From Nitrospirota bacterium (GTDB taxonomy: Bacteria; Nitrospirota; Thermodesulfovibrionia; Thermodesulfovibrionales; JdFR-88): a stretch of 41,966 bases of DNA. The stretch spans positions 1-41,966 of the forward strand of contig JAKAJM010000015.1 in NCBI GenBank assembly GCA_021813765.1, given 5' to 3'. The notes beneath the pieces were generated by a model. It saw nothing but the letters and a program-made list of their open reading frames with translations. It was not told the origin of the DNA and did no database searches. This document shows, one piece after another, positions 15,922 to 23,182 of the stretch (position 1 is its first letter; every line of letters begins with the position of its first letter). Both the position numbers and the translations under genes were made by a program.

Positions 15922-16275
15922 ATGTTCGGAGACATCCAGGAGCTCCTTGTAATATTTATAATAGCCCTCCTTGTCGTTGGTCCCAAGAAACTGCCTGAAG
16001 TTGCAAAGGTAATGGGAAGATTTCTTGGAGAGCTTAAGCGCGCCCTGTCGGAAGTCCGGTTCGAACTGGATCAGGAGTTGGGTGCCCAGTCGAGGAGAGA
16101 GCAGGCACAGCAAGAGGCAAGCCGGGCAGGGCAGGAGATGGAAATTAAGGCAGATTGGGACAGTCCAGCGCATAAAGCCGCTTCAGACGGGCCGGAGGCC
16201 GGCAGTCCGGGGCATGAAAGCGGGGGCGCCCGAGCCGAAAGCGGCGAACCAGGCGCACCGGAACACAGGGCATAG
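15922..16275 (+). CDS. tatB: Twin-arginine translocase subunit, TatA/TatB family (TatB-like)
   Basis: Single-span membrane component of the Tat folded-protein exporter. It has 117 residues. Opening MFGDIQELLVIFIIALLVVG followed by PKKLPEVAK gives the membrane helix, hinge and start of the amphipathic helix. The MFxx..EL opening with Glu near position 7 and GPKKLPE resembles TatB more than TatA, but the two cannot be separated firmly. The C-terminal half (about 55-117) is a low-complexity Gln/Glu then Gly/Ala/Ser-rich tail. tatC follows after 3 bases, so they form one unit. Only one TatA/B gene is visible; another may lie elsewhere or this one may do both jobs. Confidence 0.9.
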   Translation: MFGDIQELLVIFIIALLVVGPKKLPEVAKVMGRFLGELKRALSEVRFELDQELGAQSRREQAQQEASRAGQEMEIKADWDSPAHKAASDGPEAGSPGHESGGARAESGEPGAPEHRA

Positions 16276-16278
16276 GGA

Positions 16279-17064
16279 ATGGCCGACGTAAGAATGCCCC
16301 TCACCGAGCACCTGGTCGAGCTGCGCAGGAGGTTGTTAGTCTCCTTTGCAGGTTTTTTTGCAGCGTTTTGCCTGTGTTTTTATTATTCCGGGACCATCTT
16401 CAAGGTCCTCACCATACCGCTTAGGTCATATCCCGAGATAAACCTTGTTTATCCCTTTTACCATCTGACAAAAAGGGCAAACACAACAAACCTGGTGTTT
16501 CTGGCTCCTGCGGAGGCCTTCTGGATGTATATAAAGATGGCCGCCATTGCGGCTTTCATTTTGTCCCTGCCGCTTATATTCAAGCAGGTATGGGGATTCA
16601 TATCGCCGGGGCTTGTGGCGAAGGAGAAGAGGCTGGTCGCCCCATTTGTGTTCTTCGCAACAGGGTTTTTCGTTTCAGGGGCAGCCTTTTGCTTTCTTGT
16701 CGTGCTGCCGTTCGCCCTGAACTTCCTTCTCCATTATCAGACCCAGTATGTAAAGCCGATGATATCCGTCGGCAACTACATGGATTTTTGCCTTAAATTC
16801 ATTCTTGCCTTCGGCGCCGTCTTTGAGCTGCCGATGATACTGGTGGTGCTTGCCAGATTGGGCGTGGTCTCCGCCCAGGGGCTGGCAAAAAACAGGAAAT
16901 ACGCCATCCTGGCGGCGTTCATAGTGGCCGCGATCCTTACCCCCACTCCCGACGCCTTCAACCAGACGCTTATGGCGCTGCCCATGATAGTGCTTTACGA
17001 GATAGGCATCATCGGCGCAAAGATATTTGGCAGGCGGTCCGCAGTTGAGCAGTCCGAGGGGTAA
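16279..17064 (+). CDS. tatC: Twin-arginine translocase subunit TatC
   Basis: Polytopic inner-membrane receptor for twin-arginine signal peptides. It has 261 residues with six predicted membrane segments. Motifs: N-terminal HLVELRRRLL, LVFLAPAEAFWMYIKM, FISPGLVAKEKR, FGAVFELPMILVVL with the conserved FELP, and AAILTPTPDAFNQTLMALPM. It starts 3 bases after the tatB-like stop. Its last 38 bases overlap the longest form of the small unknown gene downstream. The length is typical. Confidence 0.97.
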   Translation: MADVRMPLTEHLVELRRRLLVSFAGFFAAFCLCFYYSGTIFKVLTIPLRSYPEINLVYPFYHLTKRANTTNLVFLAPAEAFWMYIKMAAIAAFILSLPLIFKQVWGFISPGLVAKEKRLVAPFVFFATGFFVSGAAFCFLVVLPFALNFLLHYQTQYVKPMISVGNYMDFCLKFILAFGAVFELPMILVVLARLGVVSAQGLAKNRKYAILAAFIVAAILTPTPDAFNQTLMALPMIVLYEIGIIGAKIFGRRSAVEQSEG

Positions 17065-17323
17065 GAGCTTCAAATCCATAGCGCAGGACATCTCGGAGGG
17101 CTATGCCACCGTGAACCCAATATTCCTCAAGCCCTTCGAAAATGAGGACCTGAAGGCACTTTATGCGGAGCTTGAGAAATGCCTCACCGCGATAAGGTCG
17201 GAAAAATTCCCGCACGGTCAGATAGAGGCCATCAGGGCAAGAAACCTGAGGCTCCAGAGACTCTACGGGGCGGCGATGGTAATAAGGAATTTCGCCAGGG
17301 CAAAGCGTATAATCATTTTCTAA
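17027..17323 (+). CDS. Small helical protein of unknown function
   Basis: Unrecognised. Up to 98 residues, starting at TTG 17027 (overlapping tatC) or TTG 17045; no ATG is available near the N-terminus and no clear ribosome site is seen. From about residue 14 the sequence (FKSIAQDISEGYATVNPIFL, then LYAELEKCLTAIRSEKF and AIRARNLRLQRLYGAAMVIR) looks fully helical and charged, with codon use like its neighbours, so it is probably a real gene. It has no signal peptide or membrane segment. Coupling to tatC by overlap suggests co-expression. It ends 58 bases before the HEAT-repeat gene. Confidence 0.6.
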   Translation: MAGGPQLSSPRGKSFKSIAQDISEGYATVNPIFLKPFENEDLKALYAELEKCLTAIRSEKFPHGQIEAIRARNLRLQRLYGAAMVIRNFARAKRIIIF

Positions 17324-17344
17324 GCAGATCAAAAATTTTCCCGT

Positions 17345-17374
17345 TTGACCCCTTTTTGCCCCGTATGCTAACTT
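17345..17374 (+). promoter_or_regulatory. Sigma-70-type promoter for the HEAT/HD-GYP pair
   Basis: TTGACC (17345-17350), an 18-base spacer and TAACTT (17369-17374) make a good promoter. The ATG at 17382 begins 8 bases after the -10 box ends, and no ribosome site fits between, so the mRNA would start at or within a base or two of the ATG. Confidence 0.6.
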
Positions 17375-17381
17375 AAATACC

Positions 17382-19034
17382 ATGTCTGACGAGGACATTT
17401 TAAGGCCCGCACAGGAGCTCATCCAGGTCTTTCAGCGCGCGAAAAAAAGCTTGCGCATGTACCCGGCCAATAATCCCGTTTACTCCAAAACGATAGAGGA
17501 CGCCTTCAGGCGCACGGACGCCTTCCTGCTGGAATATGGCGACCTGGAGCTCAAATTCAGGCAGAGTGAGATCCTGCTTGGAGAACAGGTGGTATATCAA
17601 AGCCAGGACAAGGAGGACAACTTCGCATTTTTCTTTTTCAAGGACGGGGTGAGGGAGCTGGTTTTCAGGAGAGGTCTTTCGTCCGGCGAGCTTGGGGAAT
17701 TCCTGCGGGCCATATCTTTCGACTTTGAGCGGGATGGAGAGGAAGAGGACATAGTGACGCTCCTTTGGGAGCGTGATTTTGAGCACATAAAATACGTTAT
17801 CGATGAGAACTTCCTTTTGGAGGATAACGTTTATGAGGACCAGGCTATCGCTCACGCAAAAGGGGAGGGTGCCGATGAGCCGGAGCTAAAGCGCATCTAC
17901 GGCGAGATACTGAAAGATGAAGGTGGCCCATTGCAGCCGGAGGTAGCCCCCGTTACAAAGGCCGACCTGCTTGAGCTCTTGAAAGAGCTTGAGAGGGATT
18001 CCACCAGCAAACTGCCGAAGCTGACCGGAATGCTTTTCGATTTTTTCAGGGATGCCGGTCCTTCCGAATGCGCGGAACCGGTTGACCTCATGATAGAGGT
18101 ATTCGAATACTGCATAAAAAAGGATGATCTTCGTTCGGCGGTCGGCCTGCTCTCCAAGGCATCGGGCCCTGTTGCGGGAGCGCCGGACGCCGCCCTTGTC
18201 AAAAAAGAGCTTGGCCGCCTTTTTGAGTTCGCCAGCTCGCAAAAGATAGTGGGCATGCTGGGAGAAAGGCTTGATACCGGAGAGATGTTCGAAGCCGTAT
18301 TTGAGGAATACGTGCGGCACCTGGACAAGTCAGCTGTGCCTTCCTTCATATCCATACTGGGCGAGCTCAAGACCATCGAGGCCAGGAAAAGGATAATCAA
18401 CGCCCTGGTCTTCCTTGGCGGGAAGGACATTCAGGCCCTCGTGAAGGGCCTCTCTGATCCCAGGTGGTATGTGGTGCGCAATATTATCTATATACTGAGA
18501 CAGATAAAGGACCGAAGCGTTATCGAATATCTGGTGAAGACCGCCCGCCACCAGGACGTCCGCGTGAGAATGGAAGTGCTGAGGGCCTTTGGAGAGTTCG
18601 AGGGGCCCGGGGTGCTGCCGGCGCTGAGAGAGGCCCTCGACGACCCGGAGGCGTCCATAAGGATGATGGCTGTAAGGGCGCTTGGCAAGCTGATGTCTGA
18701 GCCGGCAAAGGGGATAATAGTTTCCCGCATAAACGGCAAGGGTTTTATCGATCTGGATTTCAATGAAAAAAAAGAGTATTTTGAGGTCCTCGCGAACTGG
18801 GGCGGTCAGGAGACGGAAGAGTTCCTTTTGCGCATGCTCAGGACCGGATCTTTTTTCAGGAAAAACAAGGTGGCGGAGCTCAGGGCGTGCGCAGCTTATG
18901 GGCTGGGGCTGCTTGGCAGCCGCAGCGCCCTGGAGCACCTCGAGAAGCTTAAAAAAGCGAAAAACAGGCTTTTGAGCGATTATTCCTACAGGGCGATTAA
19001 ACGGATAGAGTATGGACAGCAGCCGGGACATTGA
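17382..19034 (+). CDS. HEAT-repeat protein with an N-terminal domain shared with the next gene
   Basis: Probable scaffold or signalling partner. It has 550 residues, with no signal peptide. Residues about 10-115 form an alpha/beta domain (SLRMYPANNPVYSKTIEDAF, LELKFRQSEILLGEQVVY, FRRGLSSGELGEFLRAI) that matches the N-terminus of the downstream HD-GYP protein in spacing and character. The middle (about 115-310) is helical and acidic. Residues about 310-545 hold HEAT-type repeats (RWYVVRNIIYILRQIKDRSV, DVRVRMEVLRAFGEFEGPGV, EASIRMMAVRALGKL). It overlaps the HD-GYP gene by 23 bases, so the two are translated together. HEAT arrays usually bind proteins; the partner is most simply the HD-GYP protein. 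Confidence 0.85.
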   Translation: MSDEDILRPAQELIQVFQRAKKSLRMYPANNPVYSKTIEDAFRRTDAFLLEYGDLELKFRQSEILLGEQVVYQSQDKEDNFAFFFFKDGVRELVFRRGLSSGELGEFLRAISFDFERDGEEEDIVTLLWERDFEHIKYVIDENFLLEDNVYEDQAIAHAKGEGADEPELKRIYGEILKDEGGPLQPEVAPVTKADLLELLKELERDSTSKLPKLTGMLFDFFRDAGPSECAEPVDLMIEVFEYCIKKDDLRSAVGLLSKASGPVAGAPDAALVKKELGRLFEFASSQKIVGMLGERLDTGEMFEAVFEEYVRHLDKSAVPSFISILGELKTIEARKRIINALVFLGGKDIQALVKGLSDPRWYVVRNIIYILRQIKDRSVIEYLVKTARHQDVRVRMEVLRAFGEFEGPGVLPALREALDDPEASIRMMAVRALGKLMSEPAKGIIVSRINGKGFIDLDFNEKKEYFEVLANWGGQETEEFLLRMLRTGSFFRKNKVAELRACAAYGLGLLGSRSALEHLEKLKKAKNRLLSDYSYRAIKRIEYGQQPGH

Positions 19035-20409
19035 CCGTTTGTCAAGAGACGTAGTGAGCCAGCTTGCGGTGATTGTGCGCACCTCGCAGCTTCACGATCC
19101 CCGGAACGTCGCCGTGGCCACATCCATCGAGAAGTTCGTAGCGGTTGCCAACGTGATCATACTGGAGGAAAGCTCCATGGACATAGAGATCGTTGGCGAG
19201 TACTTCTACCTGAACGGCGAACGGGTAAAGTTCACGATGGAGCATCTCCTTAACTTCGATTTCCTGCAGAGGGAGTTTAAAAAAAGGGCCCTTGGAAGCA
19301 TAAAATTCAGGTGCGAGGTCAGCACAGCGGACATGCAGGAGTTTTTGACGGCTTTCATCTCCTGCCAGTTCCAGGCGGAGCCTTTTGAAGACCTCCTGCT
19401 CAAGACCGACGGCATGAGGTGCATAAGCGTGGGCAGGCTCCGCAGGATATCGGAGCAGTCCGATGTGGACATGAGAAAGACGGTGAAGAGGACCTACTTC
19501 AATGCCGTCTCTTTCACCAGGGGCGTCATGAACAAGATAAAAATAGGCGAACGCATAAGCATGAAGAAGGCCAAAAGGGTGGTAGAGACCATGGTGGACA
19601 CCCTTCTGGACAAGGAAGAGTTCCTCTTCGGGATGACCGTCATCAAGAACTATGACGAGTATACCTTCCACCACTCCGTGAACGTGAGCATCCTTTCGGT
19701 GGCGCTGGGGCAGCGGCTGGGAATGGACAAGAAATCCCTGATGGAACTCGGCCTTGTCGCCCTTTTCCACGATATAGGAAAAACGGTGATACCCAACGAG
19801 ATATTGAACAAGCCGACCGTCTTTGACGAGCATGACTGGAAGGTCATGGCCCGCCACCCCTTGTTCGGGGTGAAACTGATATTCAGGATGAAGAGTTTCG
19901 ATGCGGCCAGTGTGCGCGCGGCCATAGTGGCTTATGAGCACCACATACATCCGGACGGTTCGGGTTATCCGGGGATAAAGGCTCTGCCGGAGCTTGACCT
20001 GTTCAGCAGGATAGTGGCGATTGCGGACCAGTACGACGCCATGACCTCGTCCAGGGTTTATGCCCGGACTCCCATGACGCCAGACAAAGCGCTGGCGCTG
20101 ATGGTAAAGCGGGTCTCATCCCAACTGGACCCACTGCTTATGAAGTTCTTCATAAACCTGGTGGGCACTTACCCCGTAGGGACCCTGGTGGTGCTGGACA
20201 CACTTGAGTTGGGCGTGGTCTCTGCGGCAAACCAGGCCGACAGCATGAGACCACGGGTAAGGGTCATAACCGACTCGGGTGGAAACAGGATAGAACCTTG
20301 GGTCGCCGACCTCACCAAAAAAAACGCGGGCGGGATGTACTTAAGAAGCATACGCAAAACGGTGGACCACAATAAATACGGCATCAACCTGGCCGAATAT
20401 TTTCTGTGA
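19012..20409 (+). CDS. HD-GYP domain phosphodiesterase
   Basis: Predicted to hydrolyse cyclic-di-GMP. It has 465 residues. The N-terminal about 15-118 is the domain shared with the upstream HEAT protein, followed by a helical linker. The HD-GYP domain spans about 200-385: His220-His221 begin the metal site, HDIGK at 253-257, and HHIHPDGSGYPG at 310-321 carries the GYP signature in its active form. The last about 75 residues (VGTLVVLDTLELGVVSAANQ) form the small C-terminal beta region often seen after HD-GYP. It has no membrane segments. All catalytic residues I can identify are present. Confidence 0.93.
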   Translation: MDSSRDIDRLSRDVVSQLAVIVRTSQLHDPRNVAVATSIEKFVAVANVIILEESSMDIEIVGEYFYLNGERVKFTMEHLLNFDFLQREFKKRALGSIKFRCEVSTADMQEFLTAFISCQFQAEPFEDLLLKTDGMRCISVGRLRRISEQSDVDMRKTVKRTYFNAVSFTRGVMNKIKIGERISMKKAKRVVETMVDTLLDKEEFLFGMTVIKNYDEYTFHHSVNVSILSVALGQRLGMDKKSLMELGLVALFHDIGKTVIPNEILNKPTVFDEHDWKVMARHPLFGVKLIFRMKSFDAASVRAAIVAYEHHIHPDGSGYPGIKALPELDLFSRIVAIADQYDAMTSSRVYARTPMTPDKALALMVKRVSSQLDPLLMKFFINLVGTYPVGTLVVLDTLELGVVSAANQADSMRPRVRVITDSGGNRIEPWVADLTKKNAGGMYLRSIRKTVDHNKYGINLAEYFL

Positions 20410-20447
20410 TCGCGCCTGTCCTGCCAAGAGACATCTTAAAGTTTAAA

Positions 20448-20463
20448 AATAAGATTACTTATT
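20448..20463 (+). terminator. Weak AT-only hairpin after the HD-GYP gene
   Basis: AATAAG, loop ATTA, CTTATT, followed a few bases later by a run of T. Stem stability is low, so this may be a weak terminator or a chance palindrome. Confidence 0.25.
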
Positions 20464-20478
20464 GATTAGTTTTTTAAT

Positions 20479-20508
20479 TTGAACTGTCCGCCGGATTTTT
20501 TCTATAGT
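20479..20508 (+). promoter_or_regulatory. Promoter for the periplasmic rhodanese gene
   Basis: TTGAAC (20479-20484), an 18-base spacer and TATAGT (20503-20508). It is followed by a leader of about 65 bases and a strong ribosome site AAGGAGG (20564-20570) 10 bases before the ATG at 20581. Confidence 0.55.
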
Positions 20509-20580
20509 AAATCCATTATGGGTTGCAGCAGGGGTTTGATAATTTATCTTAAAACACTTGAACAAGGAGGACATGCACAG

Positions 20581-21537
20581 ATGAAAGTCAGGAAATGGAG
20601 TCGCTTGGTTTTGGCCGCATTTCTCATGGTGTTTTTTGCAGTCGCCGGAACAGCCTTGAAAGCCGCTAACGCGGCGGGCGCATCCCCGCTAATTGTGGAT
20701 GCCGGATGGCTGTCAGCGCATAAGAAAGCGGTTATCGTGGACGTAAGGAGCGGGAAGGCCTACCTCCACGGGCACATCCCAGGGGCGATAAGCATTCCGG
20801 TCAACGACCTTCAGACCAGACCCGATGCCATTATGTTCCCGGTGGCTCGCGAGGAAAAGATATTGGGGGAAAAGGGCCTCAGGATCAACTCGGACGTTGT
20901 GCTTGTCGGGGCCGGCAGGGAAATGGCCTATCTTGAATTCTGGATGCTCGACTATCTTGGAATGCCAGATATCCATGTCCTTAACGGCGGCATGGAGGAA
21001 TGGAAGGGGCAGCTTTCAACGAAAGAGACAAAACTTCCGGCTGCTGTGTTCAAGGCCAGGCCGAATCCCTCCAAATACGCTACAACAGGGTTCGTCTTGG
21101 CGCATCTGCACAAACCGGGTATAGTCCTGCTTGATGTGCGCTCCCCTCAGGAATACGCCGGCATAGACATAAGGGCGGTGCGCGGGGGCCATATTCCTGG
21201 CGCGGTGAACATGAATTACACGCACAACTACGTGGGAGACACGACACTGCTTAAGCCCATAAGCGAGCTGAAAAAGATATACGCCAAGCTGGACCCCAGG
21301 AAGCAGTATGTCACCTATTGCCAGACCGGCACCAGGGCGTCCAACACGTATTTTGTGCTGAGGGAGCTCGGGTTCAAGCATGTGAGGGTCTATGACGCCT
21401 CCTGGATAGTGTGGGGAAGCGACGAAAAGCTGCCCGTTGATGACGTGAGCTATTTCAACTTCGTGCCGCTGCTGAACACCGTAAAAAAACTGCAGAGGAA
21501 AGTGGACGCGCTTGAAAAAGCGGGCGCGGCGAAATAA
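20581..21537 (+). CDS. Exported tandem-domain rhodanese (sulfurtransferase)
   Basis: Periplasmic sulfurtransferase, by family a thiosulfate or mercaptopyruvate sulfurtransferase. It has 318 residues. Signal peptide residues 1-31 (cleavage near ANA). Rhodanese domain 1 (about 35-145) has VIVDVRSGKAYLHGHIPGAI but Gly110 (VLVGAGREM) where the catalytic Cys would be, so it is inactive, as is normal for the first domain of tandem rhodaneses. Domain 2 (about 168-290) has LLDVRSPQEYAG, GGHIPGAVNM and the active-site loop CQTGTRAS with Cys247. The C-terminal about 295-318 is a short coiled coil. ATG 20581 is chosen because of the AAGGAGG site; an ATG at 20573 is out of frame. Confidence 0.93.
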   Translation: MKVRKWSRLVLAAFLMVFFAVAGTALKAANAAGASPLIVDAGWLSAHKKAVIVDVRSGKAYLHGHIPGAISIPVNDLQTRPDAIMFPVAREEKILGEKGLRINSDVVLVGAGREMAYLEFWMLDYLGMPDIHVLNGGMEEWKGQLSTKETKLPAAVFKARPNPSKYATTGFVLAHLHKPGIVLLDVRSPQEYAGIDIRAVRGGHIPGAVNMNYTHNYVGDTTLLKPISELKKIYAKLDPRKQYVTYCQTGTRASNTYFVLRELGFKHVRVYDASWIVWGSDEKLPVDDVSYFNFVPLLNTVKKLQRKVDALEKAGAAK

Positions 21538-21557
21538 AGGCTGGAAGAGGATCAGTT

Positions 21558-21592
21558 AAAAGGGAGCCGGCCTTGGCCGGCTCCCTTTTTTT
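21558..21592 (+). terminator. Strong intrinsic terminator after the rhodanese gene
   Basis: Perfect hairpin: arm AAAAGGGAGCCGGCC (21558-21572), two T, arm GGCCGGCTCCCTTTT (21575-21589), running into T7. This is the best terminator in the window and separates the rhodanese from the cytochrome gene. Confidence 0.93.
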
Positions 21593-21634
21593 ATGTCTCC
21601 GCACGGAAAGCCATGGGTTGTGTTAGAATGGAGC

Positions 21635-21868
21635 ATGAAAAGCTTTTTTGGCTTTCTGGTCCTTGTAATACTGATAGTTGGAGCGCTCCTTATTCTCCCT
21701 AAACATAAATGGCCCCCTCTGCCTGATGACGCCGTCCACCGTGGGGCCGCCGCCGTTTCAGCCTGCATGGTATGTCATGGGCCTGGCAAAAGCCATCCCC
21801 TGCCAGCCTCACACCCGCCGAAATTTTCGTGTTTCAAGTGCCATAAGACAGAAGCAAAAAAGAAATAG
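21635..21868 (+). CDS. Small membrane-anchored diheme c-type cytochrome
   Basis: Probable electron-transfer protein. It has 77 residues from the ATG at 21635 (the frame is open further up to 21593, but that would begin inside the terminator tail). An uncleaved N-terminal anchor (about 5-21, FGFLVLVILIVGALLIL) is followed by two c-heme motifs, CMVCH (44-48) and CFKCH (66-70), with extra histidines at 54 and 60 that could be distal ligands. The heme domain therefore faces the periplasm. The PGKSHPLPASHP spacing between hemes resembles small fragments of multiheme cytochromes. It lies after the rhodanese terminator, so it needs its own promoter or read-through. Redox partner unknown. Confidence 0.85.
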   Translation: MKSFFGFLVLVILIVGALLILPKHKWPPLPDDAVHRGAAAVSACMVCHGPGKSHPLPASHPPKFSCFKCHKTEAKKK

Positions 21869-21885
21869 GAAAAGGCGCGGGTCTT

Positions 21886-22347
21886 TTATTTTTTGATGAA
21901 GGGCATGGGGAGGAGCTCCTTAAGGTCCAGCACCTTTATTGAGCTCCTTGAAGGAAGCACGATCTTTATTTCAGGGGCGTATTCAAAGAGCAGTTGCCTG
22001 CAGGACCCGCATGGATAACAGGTCTTTCCGCTGGCGCAGGTAATGGCTATTGCCCGCAGACCGGTCGCGCCCTCGGAAAGCGCCTTCATGAGTGCCACAC
22101 GCTCCGCGCAGACACTCAGGGTAAGTGAAGCGTTCTCCAGGTTGCAACCCGTAAACAGTCTGCCGTCATGCGCGATCACGGCCGCACCCACACGGAACCC
22201 CGAATAAACGGGGCGCGAGAAGGAAAGGGCTTCCTTTGAGGCTTTTACCAGTCTTTCGATATCCTGAGGCAAAAGGTCCAGGCTTTTGGGTCCCGCTCTC
22301 GTCAGTATTTGAAAACTTCGAGGATCTGCGACGCATCCTGGCGGCAC
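21886..22347 (-). CDS. cdd: Cytidine deaminase
   Basis: Zinc enzyme of pyrimidine salvage, deaminating cytidine and deoxycytidine. Key motifs: YSGFRVGAAV, GCNLENASLTLSVCAERVAL with zinc Cys and catalytic Glu (CAE), and PCGSCRQLLFEY with the other two zinc cysteines (PCXXC). This is the short tetrameric type with three Cys ligands. The outer start GTG at 22347 overlaps the preceding TPR gene by 46 bases and gives 153 residues; TTG at 22272 gives 128 residues, closer to the family length and beginning right at the conserved part. Neither has a good ribosome site. The stop lies 17 bases from the converging cytochrome gene. Confidence 0.93.
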   Translation of the reverse strand: MPPGCVADPRSFQILTRAGPKSLDLLPQDIERLVKASKEALSFSRPVYSGFRVGAAVIAHDGRLFTGCNLENASLTLSVCAERVALMKALSEGATGLRAIAITCASGKTCYPCGSCRQLLFEYAPEIKIVLPSRSSIKVLDLKELLPMPFIKK

Positions 22348-23006
22348 CAGGGAAGATCGCCCCCGCTTTGGAAGAAATTTTCCGCTTTTTCCATATTTCC
22401 CTTGAACCGGGGGTCGAACTTTATGGCCTGCTCCAGGCTTTTAGCCGCGTCCCCATAGTCCCCGGTCTGGTTGTATATGACCGCCAGCTCATAAAAGGCC
22501 GGGTAGTAATCTGACTTCCTGATAGTGGCCTGGGTGAGCGCATCTATTGCCTTGTTGTACTTCTTCAGCTTGAACTGGGCAAGGCCTAGATTGAAGAAGG
22601 CTTTTTCGGGAGTGGGGTAGAGCGGGTTTGAAAGCGCTTTTTTGCAGTAAGCGACGGCCTCGCTGTATTGTTTGCGCTGGTATTCGACCAGGCATAGGTT
22701 GTTATAGCCTTCGGAGAAATCCGGATCTATATCCACCGCCCTGGTAAAGGCTTTTTTAGCATTATCCGGGTCGTCCCATCGCAGGTAGACATAACCCAGC
22801 GCGTTATAGATGTCCTTGTCCCCGTCATAATATTCCAGAGCTCTTTCGAATTCCACGTACGCGGACTGATATTGGTTTGCGCGGAGCCTGGCCAGCCCAA
22901 GTTTGTAATGCAGGCCTGCCTCTCTTTTCTGCTCCGCCGTGGAGCAAGAAAAAGTCAGCAATATAATCAGGAGGGGAAGAAGGTATTTTTTACTTTTCCT
23001 GATCAT
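22302..23006 (-). CDS. TPR lipoprotein, PilW/PilF-like
   Basis: Probable lipid-anchored periplasmic TPR protein. It has 234 residues from the ATG at 23006 (MIRKSKKYLLPLLIILLTFS then Cys20), chosen because this gives a proper lipoprotein signal, although the residues before the Cys (TFS) deviate from the usual lipobox, and because AGGAG lies about 12 bases upstream. The frame is open to 23114 but the extra residues look non-coding. Five or so 34-residue TPRs follow (AYVEFERALEYYDGDKDIYN, AKKAFTRAVDIDPDFSEGYN, AVAYCKKALSNP, AIDALTQATI, AAKSLEQAIKFDPRF). The pattern resembles type IV pilus assembly lipoprotein PilW, but no pilus genes are nearby, so the role is open. Confidence 0.82.
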   Translation of the reverse strand: MIRKSKKYLLPLLIILLTFSCSTAEQKREAGLHYKLGLARLRANQYQSAYVEFERALEYYDGDKDIYNALGYVYLRWDDPDNAKKAFTRAVDIDPDFSEGYNNLCLVEYQRKQYSEAVAYCKKALSNPLYPTPEKAFFNLGLAQFKLKKYNKAIDALTQATIRKSDYYPAFYELAVIYNQTGDYGDAAKSLEQAIKFDPRFKGNMEKAENFFQSGGDLPWCRQDASQILEVFKY

Positions 23007-23182
23007 GGATATGGCTTTTCTCCTTGCATCTTGAAAAAAACTGCTGTAAAAACCTATTGAAAAAAAAACCCGCAGGCCATAACTGCCCGTTTTAAAAAAC
23101 TCTGCCTGCCACAAAAACTCTTTAGTAACTTAACAGAAACGATAGCCGCAAGTAAAGACGCAAGGGAGGTTTTTTATCTTTT

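Noticed and set aside
20713-20976. Small minus-strand frame opposite the rhodanese
   Set aside because: Shadow frame with no motifs and no start signal; rhodanese coding is clear.
23040-23110. Possible terminator hairpin between folP and the TPR lipoprotein
   Set aside because: Only GCAG/CTGC can pair before the T run on the minus strand; the stem is too short to call.
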